Shown piece after piece: positions 1 through 8,018 of a DNA stretch of 18,140 nt. Under the pieces are notes generated by a model. It was given only the letters and a program-made list of their open reading frames with translations. It was not told the origin of the DNA and did not search any database. Source of the stretch: an uncultured Alphaproteobacteria bacterium (lineage in GTDB: Bacteria > Pseudomonadota > Alphaproteobacteria > Rhizobiales > Hyphomicrobiaceae); contig CALFEM010000324.1 of assembly GCA_937950105.1 (NCBI GenBank), positions 1 through 18,140 on the forward strand, written 5' to 3'. Every line of letters begins with the position of its first letter. Position 1 is the stretch's first letter. The translations under genes and the position numbers were made by a program.

Positions 1-510
1 CTCGATGAACGCCTTGATGGGCTCGCCATAGCGGCGCAGCGCCCACGCCAAGGCGTAGAAGCGGGCGCCACGGAAGATGACGCACGACAGGATGAAGAAC
101 GCGAGACCGACCTGTATGACGCCCGAAAGGATGGTGACGACCTTGATCGGCGGCAAGTGCGACAGACCCGAGGTGACAAGCAGCAGCATGGTCGTCTCGC
201 GCCCGGCCCACGCGCGAAGCTGCTCGAAGTCGTCGAGCTTGCCGTAGAACTCGAGCGCAGGCCTGGCGATCGCATCGTAGGCGTAGGCGCCGAGCAGGTA
301 GCCGGCAATGCCGCCCGCGGTCGACGCCAGCGTCGCCACCAGCGCATAGCGGTAGGCGCGCTCGGGCCTGGCAAGCGCCATGGGCACGAACAGGACGTCC
401 GCCGGCACAAGGAACACCGAGCTTTCGATGAAAGCGATGACGCCGAGCCACGCCTCGGCCGACTTTCTCGCGGCAAGCGACAGCGTCCAGTCGTACATGC
501 GTCGGATCAT
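1..510 (-). CDS. YqaA/DedA-family inner membrane protein, C-terminus cut by window edge
   Basis: The minus strand is open for 170 codons from an ATG at 510 to the window edge, starting MIRRMYDWTLSLAARKSAEA. Hydrophobic stretches follow (around residues 22-45, 55-78 and 112-150), with a glycine-rich segment (STAGGIAGYLLGAYAYDAIA) and a PPIKVVTILSG-like segment. This resembles the YqaA branch (COG1238) of the SNARE-associated/DedA superfamily of small multi-pass membrane proteins. Members are implicated in membrane homeostasis or lipid transport, but no exact substrate can be read here. A GGGGA lies about 11 bases upstream of the ATG and is a weak ribosome site. hemW ends 91 bp upstream on the same strand. 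The true C-terminus lies outside the window. Confidence 0.72.
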   Translation of the reverse strand, partial: MIRRMYDWTLSLAARKSAEAWLGVIAFIESSVFLVPADVLFVPMALARPERAYRYALVATLASTAGGIAGYLLGAYAYDAIARPALEFYGKLDDFEQLRAWAGRETTMLLLVTSGLSHLPPIKVVTILSGVIQVGLAFFILSCVIFRGARFYALAWALRRYGEPIKAFIE

Positions 511-601
511 GAGCGGCGATGTCCCCGTCGTTGCGGCCGCGCGGGCCTGTACGCGCCGAATCTCCTGCCAGCGGCCTGGCTGGTCGTTGCTGCCGCCTTC
601 T

Positions 602-1825
602 TTATGCGGACAGGGGCCCTGCGGGAAGTGTCGAAACGGCCACCGGAGTGAAGCTCGCCGCCAGCTCCGTGACGACGGCATCGAGCAGCATGCGGCCTTC
701 GCGCGTCGCGATCAGGCGGCTGCCGTTTCCGTGTTGCACAAGCCCTGTTTCTGCGAGCCGGCCGATCGCCGCGGCCGATGGCGCAAAGCCGGTCAGCGCG
801 GCGAGCCCCTCGACGTCCAGCCCCTCGCCGATGCGGAGGCCCATCAACAGCATCTCGTCGGCCATCTCCTCGCGGCCGAGGTCAGCGGTTTCGCCGAAGC
901 CGTGCCCGCCCGCTTCCACCGATGCGAGCCAGGTTTCTGGGTTCCGCAGCGTGCTCGTCGCCATGCGCACGCCGTCGCGCGCGCGATGGAGCCTGCCGTG
1001 CGCGCCCGCGCCGACACCGGCATAGGTGCCGTAACGCCAGTAGAGCAGGTTGTGGCGGCTTTCCTCGCCCGGCCGCGCATGATTGGAGATTTCATAGGCG
1101 GGCATCCCCGCGGCCTCGGTCATCTCCTGTGTCAGATCGTAGAGCGCGCGCGCTTCCTCGGTCTCGGGGATGACGAGCTTGCCGGCAGCGTGCAGGGCCG
1201 CGAACGCCGTCTCCGGCTCGATGGTGAGCTGGTAGAGCGAGAGGTGGTCGCCCGCCATTGCAAGCGCTTCAGCGAGTTCCGCGCGCCATGCGGCCGGCGT
1301 CTGTCCGGGGCGCGCATAGATCAGATCGAAGCTGAAGCGATCGAACGTCGCGCGTGCAATGTCGACGGCTGCTTTCGCCTCGGCCACCGAATGAATCCTG
1401 CCCAGACGGCGCAGCTCCGCGTCGTCCAGCGATTGCACGCCGAGCGAGACTCGGTTGATGCCCGCCGCGCGGTAGCCGGCGAAACGGTCGGCCTCGACAC
1501 TGCCGGGATTGGCTTCGAGCGTGATCTCGGCGCCCGGCGCGATGCGCCACAGCGACGCGATATGGTCGAGGATGCCCGCAACGGTCGCGGGTTGCATCAG
1601 CGATGGCGTGCCACCGCCGATGAAGATGCTCGCGACCTCGTGCCCGCGCCCGGTGATGGCCGCGACGTGATCCAGCTCGCGCTTGTAGGCACCGAGGAAT
1701 CGAGGCTCGTCCCAGCCCTTGAAGCGGACGTGGCTGTTGAAGTCGCAATACGGGCACTTCTGCGCGCAGAACGGCCAGTGCACGTAGACGCCGAAGCCGG
1801 GCGAGTTGTGCGCGGTGCCCATCAT
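602..1825 (-). CDS. hemW: Heme chaperone HemW (radical SAM, formerly 'oxygen-independent coproporphyrinogen oxidase-like')
   Basis: This is a 407-aa radical-SAM protein. The CxxxCxxC cluster motif is Cys20, Cys24 and Cys27 ([11 protein letters not shown]), followed by the SAM-binding GGGTPS at 70-75 and then LEANPGS and GVQSLDD segments typical of the HemN/HemW group. The single short N-terminus before the cluster and the ~400-aa length fit HemW, a heme-delivery chaperone, better than HemN, the anaerobic coproporphyrinogen III dehydrogenase. The frame stays open upstream, but the ATG at 1825 is chosen because it overlaps the rdgB stop as ATGA, giving translational coupling; a second ATG at 1822 follows directly. 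The order rdgB-hemW is widespread in alphaproteobacteria. The stop is TAA at 602-604. Confidence 0.93.
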   Translation of the reverse strand: MMGTAHNSPGFGVYVHWPFCAQKCPYCDFNSHVRFKGWDEPRFLGAYKRELDHVAAITGRGHEVASIFIGGGTPSLMQPATVAGILDHIASLWRIAPGAEITLEANPGSVEADRFAGYRAAGINRVSLGVQSLDDAELRRLGRIHSVAEAKAAVDIARATFDRFSFDLIYARPGQTPAAWRAELAEALAMAGDHLSLYQLTIEPETAFAALHAAGKLVIPETEEARALYDLTQEMTEAAGMPAYEISNHARPGEESRHNLLYWRYGTYAGVGAGAHGRLHRARDGVRMATSTLRNPETWLASVEAGGHGFGETADLGREEMADEMLLMGLRIGEGLDVEGLAALTGFAPSAAAIGRLAETGLVQHGNGSRLIATREGRMLLDAVVTELAASFTPVAVSTLPAGPLSA

Positions 1826-2751
1826 CGCGCCGCTTCTTCGCCGCCGATGCGGCTCGCGGCCAGCAGAAGTCGCGCGATCAAACGCCAGCGCGGCTCGTCC
1901 TCGGCGCTGGCCTCGCCGAGCATGTGGCCGATGCGCGCGAGGGCCGCCGTATCGACACCCGTGCTGCCGCTGGCTGCCGCGTGCGCGCCGACGTGCCCAG
2001 AGAGATTGGCGACGAAGCGCACCAGCTCCTCCCGCGTCGAAAGGTTCGCTGCAGCCGCCTTCAACTCGACCAGCGGATCGACGCCGGCGACGTCGTGCGC
2101 AGGCGTGATGGTGTCGAGCTTCGCCGCCTTGAAGGCCGCGAACGCGCGCGTGCGATGCGACACCGCATACTTGTCGGCCGGCTGCATTTCGCCGAACGTC
2201 TCGGTGGCACCGTCGCGCACGAACATCGGATCGTAGCCGAAGCCGTTGCCGCCGCGCGGCGGCCACACGAGATGCCCGTGCACCCTGCCCTCGAAGATCT
2301 CGCTCCGGCCATCAGGCCAGGCGAGGCACAGCACGGAGATGAAGTTGGCGCGCGGCGGCGAATTTTCATCCCAACCGCCATTGGCCGCCACCTCCGCGCG
2401 CACCCGCGCCATAGCGACCGAGAAATCCTTTTTCGGCCCGGCCCAGCGCGCCGAATAGATGCCGGGCGCGCCATCGAGCGCATCGACTTCGAGCCCCGAG
2501 TCGTCGGCAAGGGCCGGAAGGCCGGACGCCGTCGCAGCGGCAACGGCCTTGAGCCGCGCATTGCCCGCGAACGTCGTCTCCGTCTCTTCCGGCTCGGCGA
2601 GACCGAGATCGCCCGCCGACACCGCCGCGAGGCGATACGGCGCGATCAACTGGTGGATCTCCCACACCTTGCCCGGGTTGTGGCTGGCGACGACGAGGCG
2701 CGTGCCGGGTTCGAGGGCGTGCTGCGGGGAGGACGGCGGTGAACTGGTCAC
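1822..2751 (-). CDS. rdgB: RdgB/HAM1-type XTP/dITP pyrophosphatase with an unusual C-terminal extension
   Basis: The 309-aa protein starts at GTG. Residues ~17-212 carry the family motifs: SHNPGK at 23-28, FAGNA at 61-65, [12 protein letters not shown] at 81-92, [11 protein letters not shown] at 167-177 and SHRTRAF at 198-204. The enzyme hydrolyses deaminated purine nucleotides (ITP, dITP, XTP) to monophosphates and so keeps them out of DNA and RNA. Normal family length is about 190-215 aa; here about 95 residues follow the core. They are mostly helical in look, Ala-rich, with TREELVRFV near 239 and an amphipathic end, and I do not recognise them. The GTG start overlaps the stop of the VOC gene (GTGA), and the end overlaps the hemW start (ATGA), so the three genes probably share one transcript. 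Confidence 0.92.
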   Translation of the reverse strand: MTSSPPSSPQHALEPGTRLVVASHNPGKVWEIHQLIAPYRLAAVSAGDLGLAEPEETETTFAGNARLKAVAAATASGLPALADDSGLEVDALDGAPGIYSARWAGPKKDFSVAMARVRAEVAANGGWDENSPPRANFISVLCLAWPDGRSEIFEGRVHGHLVWPPRGGNGFGYDPMFVRDGATETFGEMQPADKYAVSHRTRAFAAFKAAKLDTITPAHDVAGVDPLVELKAAAANLSTREELVRFVANLSGHVGAHAAASGSTGVDTAALARIGHMLGEASAEDEPRWRLIARLLLAASRIGGEEAAR

Positions 2752-3167
2752 GATGTGATGCCCCAGATGCGTGGCTCGGCGAATTCAAGGCAGTTGCCCG
2801 CCGGATCGCGGAAATAGATCGAACGGCCACCCGAGGGCCACTGGAAATCCGCTTCGATGGCGACCCCCTTGCCGAGCAGGTACTGCTTCCACTGCTCGAT
2901 CTCGGCGGCACTCGCGGCGAAGCAGGTGTGGCCCGGTCCGGTGGCGCCGTGGGGCGGCACGGGCAGCTTCGCCTCCGGCTTCGGCGGGACGTTGGTCACG
3001 GCCGGATTGAAGATCAGCAGCACCTGATCGCCGCAGCGATAGAACACGTGGCGCCCCTCGACCCGCGCGACGCGCTCGAGGCCGAGCACGCCCGTATAGA
3101 ACGCCTCGGCGGCGACGAGGTCGACCGCATAGAGGACGGTTTCGAGGATGCGGGCGGGCGTGGGCAC
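2748..3167 (-). CDS. VOC-family (glyoxalase/fosfomycin-resistance-like) protein
   Basis: This is a 139-aa vicinal-oxygen-chelate fold protein. It has the usual [20 protein letters not shown] start with an FYTGVLGL motif, a central GPGHTCFA and a C-terminal [15 protein letters not shown]. Likely metal ligands are Glu9, His80 and Glu128, the FosA/glyoxalase-like positions. Substrate cannot be told from sequence. An ATG at 3284 would add 39 residues, but GTG at 3167 is preferred: AGGAG at 3175-3179 sits 7 bases upstream, and the VOC fold begins straight after it. The gene is first in the coupled run VOC-rdgB-hemW and divergent from marR, so the MarR protein may also act on it. Confidence 0.85.
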   Translation of the reverse strand: MPTPARILETVLYAVDLVAAEAFYTGVLGLERVARVEGRHVFYRCGDQVLLIFNPAVTNVPPKPEAKLPVPPHGATGPGHTCFAASAAEIEQWKQYLLGKGVAIEADFQWPSGGRSIYFRDPAGNCLEFAEPRIWGITS

Positions 3168-3276
3168 GACGTGGCTCCTGATTGGCCACCACCTCATAGC
3201 CTGCCTGCACCGGCCGATACAGGGCTCAGCGCTGCCGCCAAGACGATCCGCGCCGGAAGCCGACAGCCTGGGAAAT

Positions 3277-3302
3277 ATTGACATTAGATTGTCAATTTGA
3301 CA
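3277..3302. promoter_or_regulatory. Probable MarR operator/promoter: ATTGACA-N6-TGTCAAT
   Basis: A perfect 7-bp inverted repeat lies at 3277-3283 and 3290-3296, and a further direct TTGACA at 3297-3302. It is in the VOC-marR divergent gap just before the marR start. TTGACA at 3278-3283 is also a consensus -35 hexamer, so a repressor on the palindrome would block polymerase. The size and symmetry suit a winged-helix dimer. That MarR itself binds here is inference from position. Confidence 0.6.
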
Positions 3303-3312
3303 TCATGCTTTC

Positions 3313-3768
3313 ATGAGCAACCACGACGGCGATACGCTGGCTTTGTCGGCCGTGACCGACCTCATCCTGGAGACGTTCCGACTGAACGGTGCACTGATCG
3401 CGTCGGGCGATGCCCTGGTCGCACCGATCGGCTTGACGAGTGCCCGCTGGCAGGTGCTCGGCGCCATCGATGCCGCTTCGGTGCCGCTGCCGATCGCTCA
3501 CATCGCGCGCAACATGGGGCTGTCGCGCCAGGGTGTGCAGCGGCTCGCCAACGAGATGAAGAAGGATGGGCTGCTCGCGTTCACGCCAAATCCGCATCAC
3601 AAGCGCGCTCCCCTCGCCGTGATGACCGCGAAGGGCCGGGAGACGTTTCGCGGCGCGATGGCGTTGCAGCGCAAATGGGCGGCGGCACTGGCACGAGATA
3701 TCCCGCCGCAAGAGCTGATGGCTGCATCCGCTCTGATGAACAAGCTGCGTAGCCGTCTGGAGGAGTAG
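3313..3768 (+). CDS. MarR-family transcriptional regulator
   Basis: This 151-aa regulator has the MarR winged-helix layout. A leading helix holds VTDLILETFRLNG, then LTSARWQVLGAI at 41-52. The recognition helix region is IAHIARNMGLSRQGVQRLANEM at about 61-82 (GLSRQGVQRLANEM at its core), the wing follows (PHHKRAPLAVMT, 95-105), and a C-terminal dimerisation helix closes it. Such proteins usually bind a small ligand, often a phenolic or oxidant, and repress a neighbour and themselves. No Shine-Dalgarno sequence precedes the ATG. If TTGACA at 3278 is the -35, transcription would begin close to the ATG, so the mRNA may be leaderless. The downstream membrane gene starts 3 bp after the stop, so the two are co-transcribed. 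Confidence 0.87.
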   Translation: MSNHDGDTLALSAVTDLILETFRLNGALIASGDALVAPIGLTSARWQVLGAIDAASVPLPIAHIARNMGLSRQGVQRLANEMKKDGLLAFTPNPHHKRAPLAVMTAKGRETFRGAMALQRKWAAALARDIPPQELMAASALMNKLRSRLEE

Positions 3769-3771
3769 GCG

Positions 3772-4353
3772 TTGGATTATGCGTTGCTCAATCTGGTGCA
3801 CGTCATCGGCGCTATCCTCATCGGTGCCGGACTGATCGGTGTCTGGATGTCCGATCTGCGTTCGCGCCAGGTCCACGATCTGCGCTCGTTCTCGGAGGCC
3901 GTGCGAAACATCGCCGTGTTCTATGACGGCATCGTCGTACCGGGGGCGCTGATCCTGCTCGTCTCGGGCACGTGGATGATCGTCACCTACCACGGCGGCT
4001 GGGACTTCCTGACGACGCCATGGCTCGCCGGAATGGTGGCGCTGTTCGCCTTCGAGTTCATCGAGGGCAACACCATCACGCGGCTGTACTTCATGCGGCT
4101 GCGCCGCATCACCAACCAGGCGCTCGCCGCCGGTCACGTCACCGACGAACTGCGCGACGCACGCGCCGAGGGCGTGCCCACCTTCACGCACTTCCTCGAT
4201 CTGCCGATCCTGATGCTGATCGTGATGCTCGGCTCGCTGAAACCCGATACGTGGCAGCTCTTCTTCGCCGGATCGGCGGTCGCCATCGCCGTCGCTGTGG
4301 CGCTGACTGTGCTGATCCCGCGACTCTACCCGAGCCGGATCGACGAAACATGA
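3772..4353 (+). CDS. DUF2269-like integral membrane protein
   Basis: This 193-aa protein has four to five membrane segments, at about residues 5-25, 53-70, 80-98, 143-160 and 165-186. The charged linker LRSRQVHDLRSFSEAVRN, the VVPGALILLVSGTW motif and an EGNTITRLYFMR loop resemble the DUF2269 family, whose function is unknown. The start is TTG, chosen because AGGAG at 3761-3765, inside the end of marR, lies 6 bases upstream. Co-transcription with marR suggests it is the regulator's main target, perhaps a stress- or efflux-related membrane protein, but this is inference. It ends 21 bp from the convergent rph stop. Confidence 0.75.
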   Translation: MDYALLNLVHVIGAILIGAGLIGVWMSDLRSRQVHDLRSFSEAVRNIAVFYDGIVVPGALILLVSGTWMIVTYHGGWDFLTTPWLAGMVALFAFEFIEGNTITRLYFMRLRRITNQALAAGHVTDELRDARAEGVPTFTHFLDLPILMLIVMLGSLKPDTWQLFFAGSAVAIAVAVALTVLIPRLYPSRIDET

Positions 4354-4374
4354 CCCACGACGTTGCCTCGTATC

Positions 4375-5088
4375 CTAGGCAACCGTCAGCTTCTGCAGCT
4401 GCACCAGCTCGCCGATGCCCTTCTTCGCCAGCACCATGAGGGCGTCGAAGCTCTCCTGGCTGAACGGCGTGGTTTCGGCCGTGCCCTGCACCTCGACGAT
4501 ACCACCCGAGCCGGTCATGACGAAGTTGGCGTCGGCATCGGCGTTGCTGTCCTCGGCGTAGTCGAGGTCGAGCACCGGCTTGCCGCCGTAGAGCCCGCAC
4601 GAAATGGCCGCCACGGAATCGCGCAGCACGCCGTCCTTTACCATGTCGCGCAACTTCATCCACTGGATGCAGTCGTAGAGCGCGACCCAGGCGCCGGTGA
4701 TGGACGCCGTGCGCGTGCCGCCATCGGCCTGGATGACGTCGCAGTCGACGGTGATCTGGCGCTCACCGAGCTTCTGCAGGTCGACGACGGCCCTGAGCGC
4801 GCGGCCGATCAGGCGCTGGATCTCCTGCGTGCGGCCAGACGGATGGCCCGTCGTCACCTCGCGGCGCGTGCGATCGTGCGTGGCACGCGGCAGCATGGAA
4901 TATTCGGCCGTCACCCAGCCCCGCCCCTGGCCCTTGAGCCACGGCGGCACGCGCTCTTCGAGGCTCGCGGTGCACAGCACGTGCGTATTGCCGAACTTGA
5001 TGAGGCAGGAACCCTCGGCGTGCATGGAAACGGCGCGCTCGATGGAGACGCGGCGCAGCTCGTCCGGCTGGCGTTTTGAAGGTCGCAT
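4375..5088 (-). CDS. rph: Ribonuclease PH (tRNA 3'-end trimming phosphorolytic exoribonuclease)
   Basis: The 237-aa length is normal for the family. Phosphate-binding Arg86 lies in [13 protein letters not shown], and [11 protein letters not shown] at 123-133 forms the rest of the phosphate site. Probable metal-binding aspartates are Asp180 and Asp186 in [11 protein letters not shown]. The enzyme uses inorganic phosphate to remove nucleotides downstream of tRNA CCA ends and also acts on other RNAs, as a hexamer. The start is the ATG of [12 protein letters not shown], the usual N-terminus; GGAG lies 4 bases upstream, rather close. A frame extension to 5160 is not needed. It is divergent from hrcA with a 177-bp gap, an arrangement common in alphaproteobacteria. 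Confidence 0.95.
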   Translation of the reverse strand: MRPSKRQPDELRRVSIERAVSMHAEGSCLIKFGNTHVLCTASLEERVPPWLKGQGRGWVTAEYSMLPRATHDRTRREVTTGHPSGRTQEIQRLIGRALRAVVDLQKLGERQITVDCDVIQADGGTRTASITGAWVALYDCIQWMKLRDMVKDGVLRDSVAAISCGLYGGKPVLDLDYAEDSNADADANFVMTGSGGIVEVQGTAETTPFSQESFDALMVLAKKGIGELVQLQKLTVA

Positions 5089-5191
5089 GGGGCTCCGCTC
5101 TTTTCTGTTCGTGGACACCCCTATAGCCATCCGGCGGCGGCTTGAACAGGGCGACGCCACCTTGCGGGGGCGGGCGGCGCCGCGGAGACAT

Positions 5192-5221
5192 TTGACGGGG
5201 ACCGCCGCGGTTTCCTAGATT
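5192..5221 (+). promoter_or_regulatory. Predicted sigma70-type promoter of hrcA
   Basis: TTGACG at 5192-5197 and TAGATT at 5216-5221 are separated by 18 bp. They match the -35 at 5 of 6 and the -10 at 4 of 6 positions. The predicted transcript would start near 5228 and leave a leader of about 38 nt before the hrcA ATG. No CIRCE inverted repeat (TTAGCACTC-N9-GAGTGCTAA) is present here, so hrcA does not look self-repressed through CIRCE. Confidence 0.5.
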
Positions 5222-5265
5222 CAGGGTTCCGCCACCGCTGGCGGGGCACGAGAACGCTGATCCGC

Positions 5266-6330
5266 ATGAGCGACGCCACCTCCAAGATCGCTGCCCTCAA
5301 CGACCGCTCGCGCACCATCCTGCGCCAGATCGTCGAGAGCTATCTGACGACCGGGGAGCCGGTCGGCTCGCGCAACCTGTCGCGCGTGCTGCCGATGGCG
5401 CTATCGCCGGCGTCGATCCGCAACGTGATGAGCGATCTCGAGCACCTGGGGCTGATTTTTTCTCCCCACACGTCGGCCGGCCGCATCCCGACCCACACCG
5501 GCCTCAGGATGTTCGTCGACGGCCTGCTCGAAGTCGGCGACCTGTCGGCGGACGAGCGCCGCCAGATCGAGGCCAAGATCGCAGGCGGGCGCGCCGGCAC
5601 GATGGAGCAGGTGCTGGCCGAAGCCAGCAACATGATCTCCGGCCTGTCGCATTGCGCCGGCGTGGTGCTGGCCGAAAAGCAGGTCAGCCGCCTCAAGCAC
5701 ATCGAGTTCGTGCCGCTTGAGCCCGGCAAGGCCCTCGTCGTCCTCGTCGGTGACGACCAGTCGATCGAGAACCGTGTGCTGACGCTGCCCGCAGGTCTGA
5801 CACCTTCAGCGCTCAACGAGGCGGCGAACTTCCTCAACGCTCACATCCGCGGTCTCACCATCCGCGAGGCCCACGAGCGCATCGAGGCGGAGCTGAAGGT
5901 GGCCCGTGCCGAACTCGACGAACTGACGCAGAAGGTCATCAAGCTCGGGCTCGCGGAATGGTCGGGCACGCTCGACGATCGCCGCAGCCTGATCGTGCGC
6001 GGGCAATCCAACCTGCTGAAGGACGTCTCCGAGGGCGGCGACCTCGACCGCATCCGCCAGCTGTTCGACGACCTCGAATCGAAGCGCGAGATGGTGCAAC
6101 TGCTGAAGCTCGCCGACACCGCCGACGGCGTGCGCATTTTCATCGGCTCCGAGAATACGCTGTTCTCGCTCTCGGGCTCGTCGCTGGTGGTGGCGCCATT
6201 CCACGATACGACACGCAAGGTGGTCGGCGTGCTCGGCGTCATCGGGCCGACGCGTATCAATTACGCCCGCATCATTCCTATGGTCGATTACACCGCCAAG
6301 CTGGTCGGCCGGCTGCTGACACCACGCTGA
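5266..6330 (+). CDS. hrcA: Heat-inducible transcription repressor HrcA
   Basis: This 354-aa repressor has an N-terminal winged-helix DNA-binding part at about 10-80, including [34 protein letters not shown] and [11 protein letters not shown], all hallmark HrcA segments. A long GAF-like and dimerisation region follows, ending in [18 protein letters not shown], the conserved C-terminal motif. HrcA binds CIRCE elements, usually before groESL, and depends on GroEL for activity, so it links chaperonin demand to transcription. The upstream ribosome site is weak. The ATG at 5266 gives the expected N-terminus. grpE follows 157 bp downstream with its own likely promoter. Confidence 0.96.
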   Translation: MSDATSKIAALNDRSRTILRQIVESYLTTGEPVGSRNLSRVLPMALSPASIRNVMSDLEHLGLIFSPHTSAGRIPTHTGLRMFVDGLLEVGDLSADERRQIEAKIAGGRAGTMEQVLAEASNMISGLSHCAGVVLAEKQVSRLKHIEFVPLEPGKALVVLVGDDQSIENRVLTLPAGLTPSALNEAANFLNAHIRGLTIREAHERIEAELKVARAELDELTQKVIKLGLAEWSGTLDDRRSLIVRGQSNLLKDVSEGGDLDRIRQLFDDLESKREMVQLLKLADTADGVRIFIGSENTLFSLSGSSLVVAPFHDTTRKVVGVLGVIGPTRINYARIIPMVDYTAKLVGRLLTPR

Positions 6331-6366
6331 CCAAGCCCGCGCGACAGGCGGCGGGGCATGCGGCGG

Positions 6367-6395
6367 CTTGATTTTTCGCAGGGACCGGCCGATAT
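6367..6395 (+). promoter_or_regulatory. Candidate RpoH (sigma32) heat-shock promoter of grpE
   Basis: CTTG at 6367-6370 and CCGATAT at 6389-6395 are 18 bp apart. The alphaproteobacterial RpoH pattern, CTTG-N17/18-CYTATNT, is matched except for G in place of T at one -10 position. It lies in the hrcA-grpE gap and predicts a leader of about 85 nt. This would give heat induction of grpE independent of hrcA read-through. Confidence 0.45.
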
Positions 6396-6487
6396 CCGGG
6401 CAGCCTTCGCGCCACTTTCGGAGCGAGTCGCCGTTCCACAGCGAGCGGCGGTATCGGACGGGCGCAGAGACGAGCAACGGAGCCATC

Positions 6488-7288
6488 ATGTCCGACGAGA
6501 ACAAGCCATCTAAGCCCGACGCCGAAGCGGCCGCACCGCGCCCGCGCACCGCCGATGCGGCAGAGGCGCATTCTTCGTCACCGCCTTCGGCGGATGTAGC
6601 CGGCGCGACGGCCGCGCCAGCGGATAATGACGAAGCCGAGGCTGACGCTCCCGCCGCCGCCGCGGACGATCCCGCCATCCGTGTTGCGGCCCTGTCAAGC
6701 GAGGTCGAAACCCTCAAGGGCCAGATCGCGGACCTGACCGGGCGGCTGCTGCGCGCGCATGCGGATCTCGACAATCTGCGCAAACGCGGCGAGCGCGACA
6801 AGCAGGAGACGGCGCGCTATGCGATTTCCAAGTTCGCGCGCGATACCGTCGAGGTTGCCGACAATTGCCAGCGCGCCATTTCCGCCGTTCCGGCTGAAGC
6901 CGCGCAGGCGAACGAGCAATTGAAGGCGCTGCTCGAGGGCGTCAGCATGACCGAGCGCGCGTTCCTCGGCGTGCTCGAGCGGCACGGCGTCAAGCAGGTG
7001 TCGCCGTCGAACGAGCCGTTCAACCCGCACCTGCATCAGGCCGTGATGGAACGCAACGATCCGAGCGTACCCGCAGGCACCGTCGTCGAGGTGTTCCAGG
7101 CCGGCTATGTGATCGAGGATCGCTGCTTGCGCCCGGCCGTCGTCGTGGTCGCGACCGGCGGACCGAAGGCGGCCAGGCCGGCGAACGATTCGGCGTCGAA
7201 CGGAGCAGGCGCCGAAAAGCCGGCCGCTGCAAATGGTGCGGAAGCTCCGAAAGAGCCTGGCCCCGGCGAGAGCGGCGGAACAGCCTGA
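6488..7288 (+). CDS. grpE: GrpE, nucleotide exchange factor for DnaK
   Basis: This 266-aa protein is longer than the usual 180-210. Residues 1-64 are a low-complexity acidic and Ala-rich arm. A coiled coil runs from about 66 to 135, including the family core RAHADLDNLRKRGERDKQE. A four-helix part follows, then the beta-wing PFNPHLHQAV and FQAGYVIEDRCLRPAVVVV. Residues 224-266 form a second Ala/Gly/Pro/Glu-rich tail. The dimer triggers ADP release from DnaK and acts as a thermosensor. The ATG at 6488 is preceded by GGAG at 5 bases; the frame stays open to 6368, but that part lies within the promoter region. dnaK and dnaJ are not in the window. Confidence 0.95.
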   Translation: MSDENKPSKPDAEAAAPRPRTADAAEAHSSSPPSADVAGATAAPADNDEAEADAPAAAADDPAIRVAALSSEVETLKGQIADLTGRLLRAHADLDNLRKRGERDKQETARYAISKFARDTVEVADNCQRAISAVPAEAAQANEQLKALLEGVSMTERAFLGVLERHGVKQVSPSNEPFNPHLHQAVMERNDPSVPAGTVVEVFQAGYVIEDRCLRPAVVVVATGGPKAARPANDSASNGAGAEKPAAANGAEAPKEPGPGESGGTA

Positions 7289-7312
7289 TTACAGGCCAGC
7301 GCGACAACCAAC

Positions 7313-7347
7313 GGCGAGCCGGGGCGGCCGGCTCGCCTGTTTCGTTT
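7313..7347 (+). terminator. Rho-independent-type terminator after grpE
   Basis: A perfect 10-bp GC-rich stem (GGCGAGCCGG at 7313-7322, CCGGCTCGCC at 7328-7337) with a 5-nt loop is followed by TGTTTCGTTT. It starts 25 bp after the grpE stop and lies between convergent genes, so it may also stop the small minus-strand gene. Confidence 0.8.
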
Positions 7348-7356
7348 CGACTTGCT

Positions 7357-7575
7357 TCAGGCCGCGCGCCGCTGCGGCTGCGCGCACAGCACTTCGGCGA
7401 CGCGCTCCACCGCCTTGTCCCAGTCGAGCTTCGCATCCACCGCCGATGCAGCGATGCCGAACGCCTTGAGCGCCTCGGCGGGACTTCCACCGTCACGGAA
7501 AACGCGCGCGCACGACTGGCGGGCAAAGCCCATCGCCTGATGCCACTGCAGCGGATTGATGTGATCGGGGATCAT
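7357..7575 (-). CDS. Small conserved-looking protein of unknown function
   Basis: This is a 72-aa protein starting MIPDHINPLQWHQAMGFARQ, with the ATG at 7575 preceded by GGAGG at a 6-base spacing. That strong site makes 7575 a better start than the upstream ATG at 7614. The protein is soluble-looking and helical, with FARQSCARVFRDGGSPAEALKAFG in the middle and a WDKAVERVAEVLC helix near the end. It has two cysteines (the one in ARQSCAR and one in AEVLC) and no signal peptide or membrane segment. I recall similar short hypothetical proteins in Rhizobiales but know no function. It converges on grpE and shares the hairpin terminator region. Confidence 0.65.
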   Translation of the reverse strand: MIPDHINPLQWHQAMGFARQSCARVFRDGGSPAEALKAFGIAASAVDAKLDWDKAVERVAEVLCAQPQRRAA

Positions 7576-7837
7576 GACTGGCCTCCATTGACCGGGCCCG
7601 CAGGCCCAACGCAACGACCCGCATCTCGGCGGATCTGCACGCGGCGAAGTCCGGCTCGCCGTTCAGCCGACGCAGGCACAAGAAACTCGGCGGCAAGCAC
7701 ACACAGCACGTGACGTCACTACGCGAGACCTTGATATGCGACGTCTCTTGGATATGTCGCTCCAGCGCTGCGCGTGCTTGCCTTCCCGTTGCAGACAGCG
7801 CGCCGCACGCGGCTGCCTGTAATCTCTCTCTCGACTG

Positions 7838-7957
7838 TCAGGAAGCCGGTTCGGCTTCGCTGGCCGGCTCGATCGCCGCCACCGTTGGGCGGACCGAGCC
7901 GAGGATCGCGGCGACTGCCTCACCGATCCCCGTCCACGCGAACTCTTCACTCTCCAT
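7838..7957 (-). CDS. Possible 39-aa small protein
   Basis: A minus-strand frame from ATG at 7957 to TGA at 7838-7840 encodes 39 residues, starting MESEEFAWTGIGEAVAAILG and ending in an Ala/Glu/Pro tail. GAGGG lies 7 bases before the ATG, and the third codon positions are mostly G or C as in true genes here. It has an acidic first part and one amphipathic helix, and no Cys. It is on the same strand as the 72-aa gene 262 bp further on. Function is unknown. The short length means chance cannot be excluded. Confidence 0.4.
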   Translation of the reverse strand: MESEEFAWTGIGEAVAAILGSVRPTVAAIEPASEAEPAS

Positions 7958-8018
7958 GACGCGACCCTCACTCACACGCGACCGTCGCTGACCTCGACAA
8001 CGCAGAACGCGACAAATC

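Noticed and set aside
5089..5265. Search for a CIRCE element before hrcA
   Set aside because: No TTAGCACTC-N9-GAGTGCTAA or close variant is present in this gap.
7710..7719. Perfect 10-bp palindrome GTGACGTCAC, followed by TTGATATG/TTGGATATG near 7730-7757
   Set aside because: Short palindromes of this size are common, and no gene start lies close enough to give it a role.
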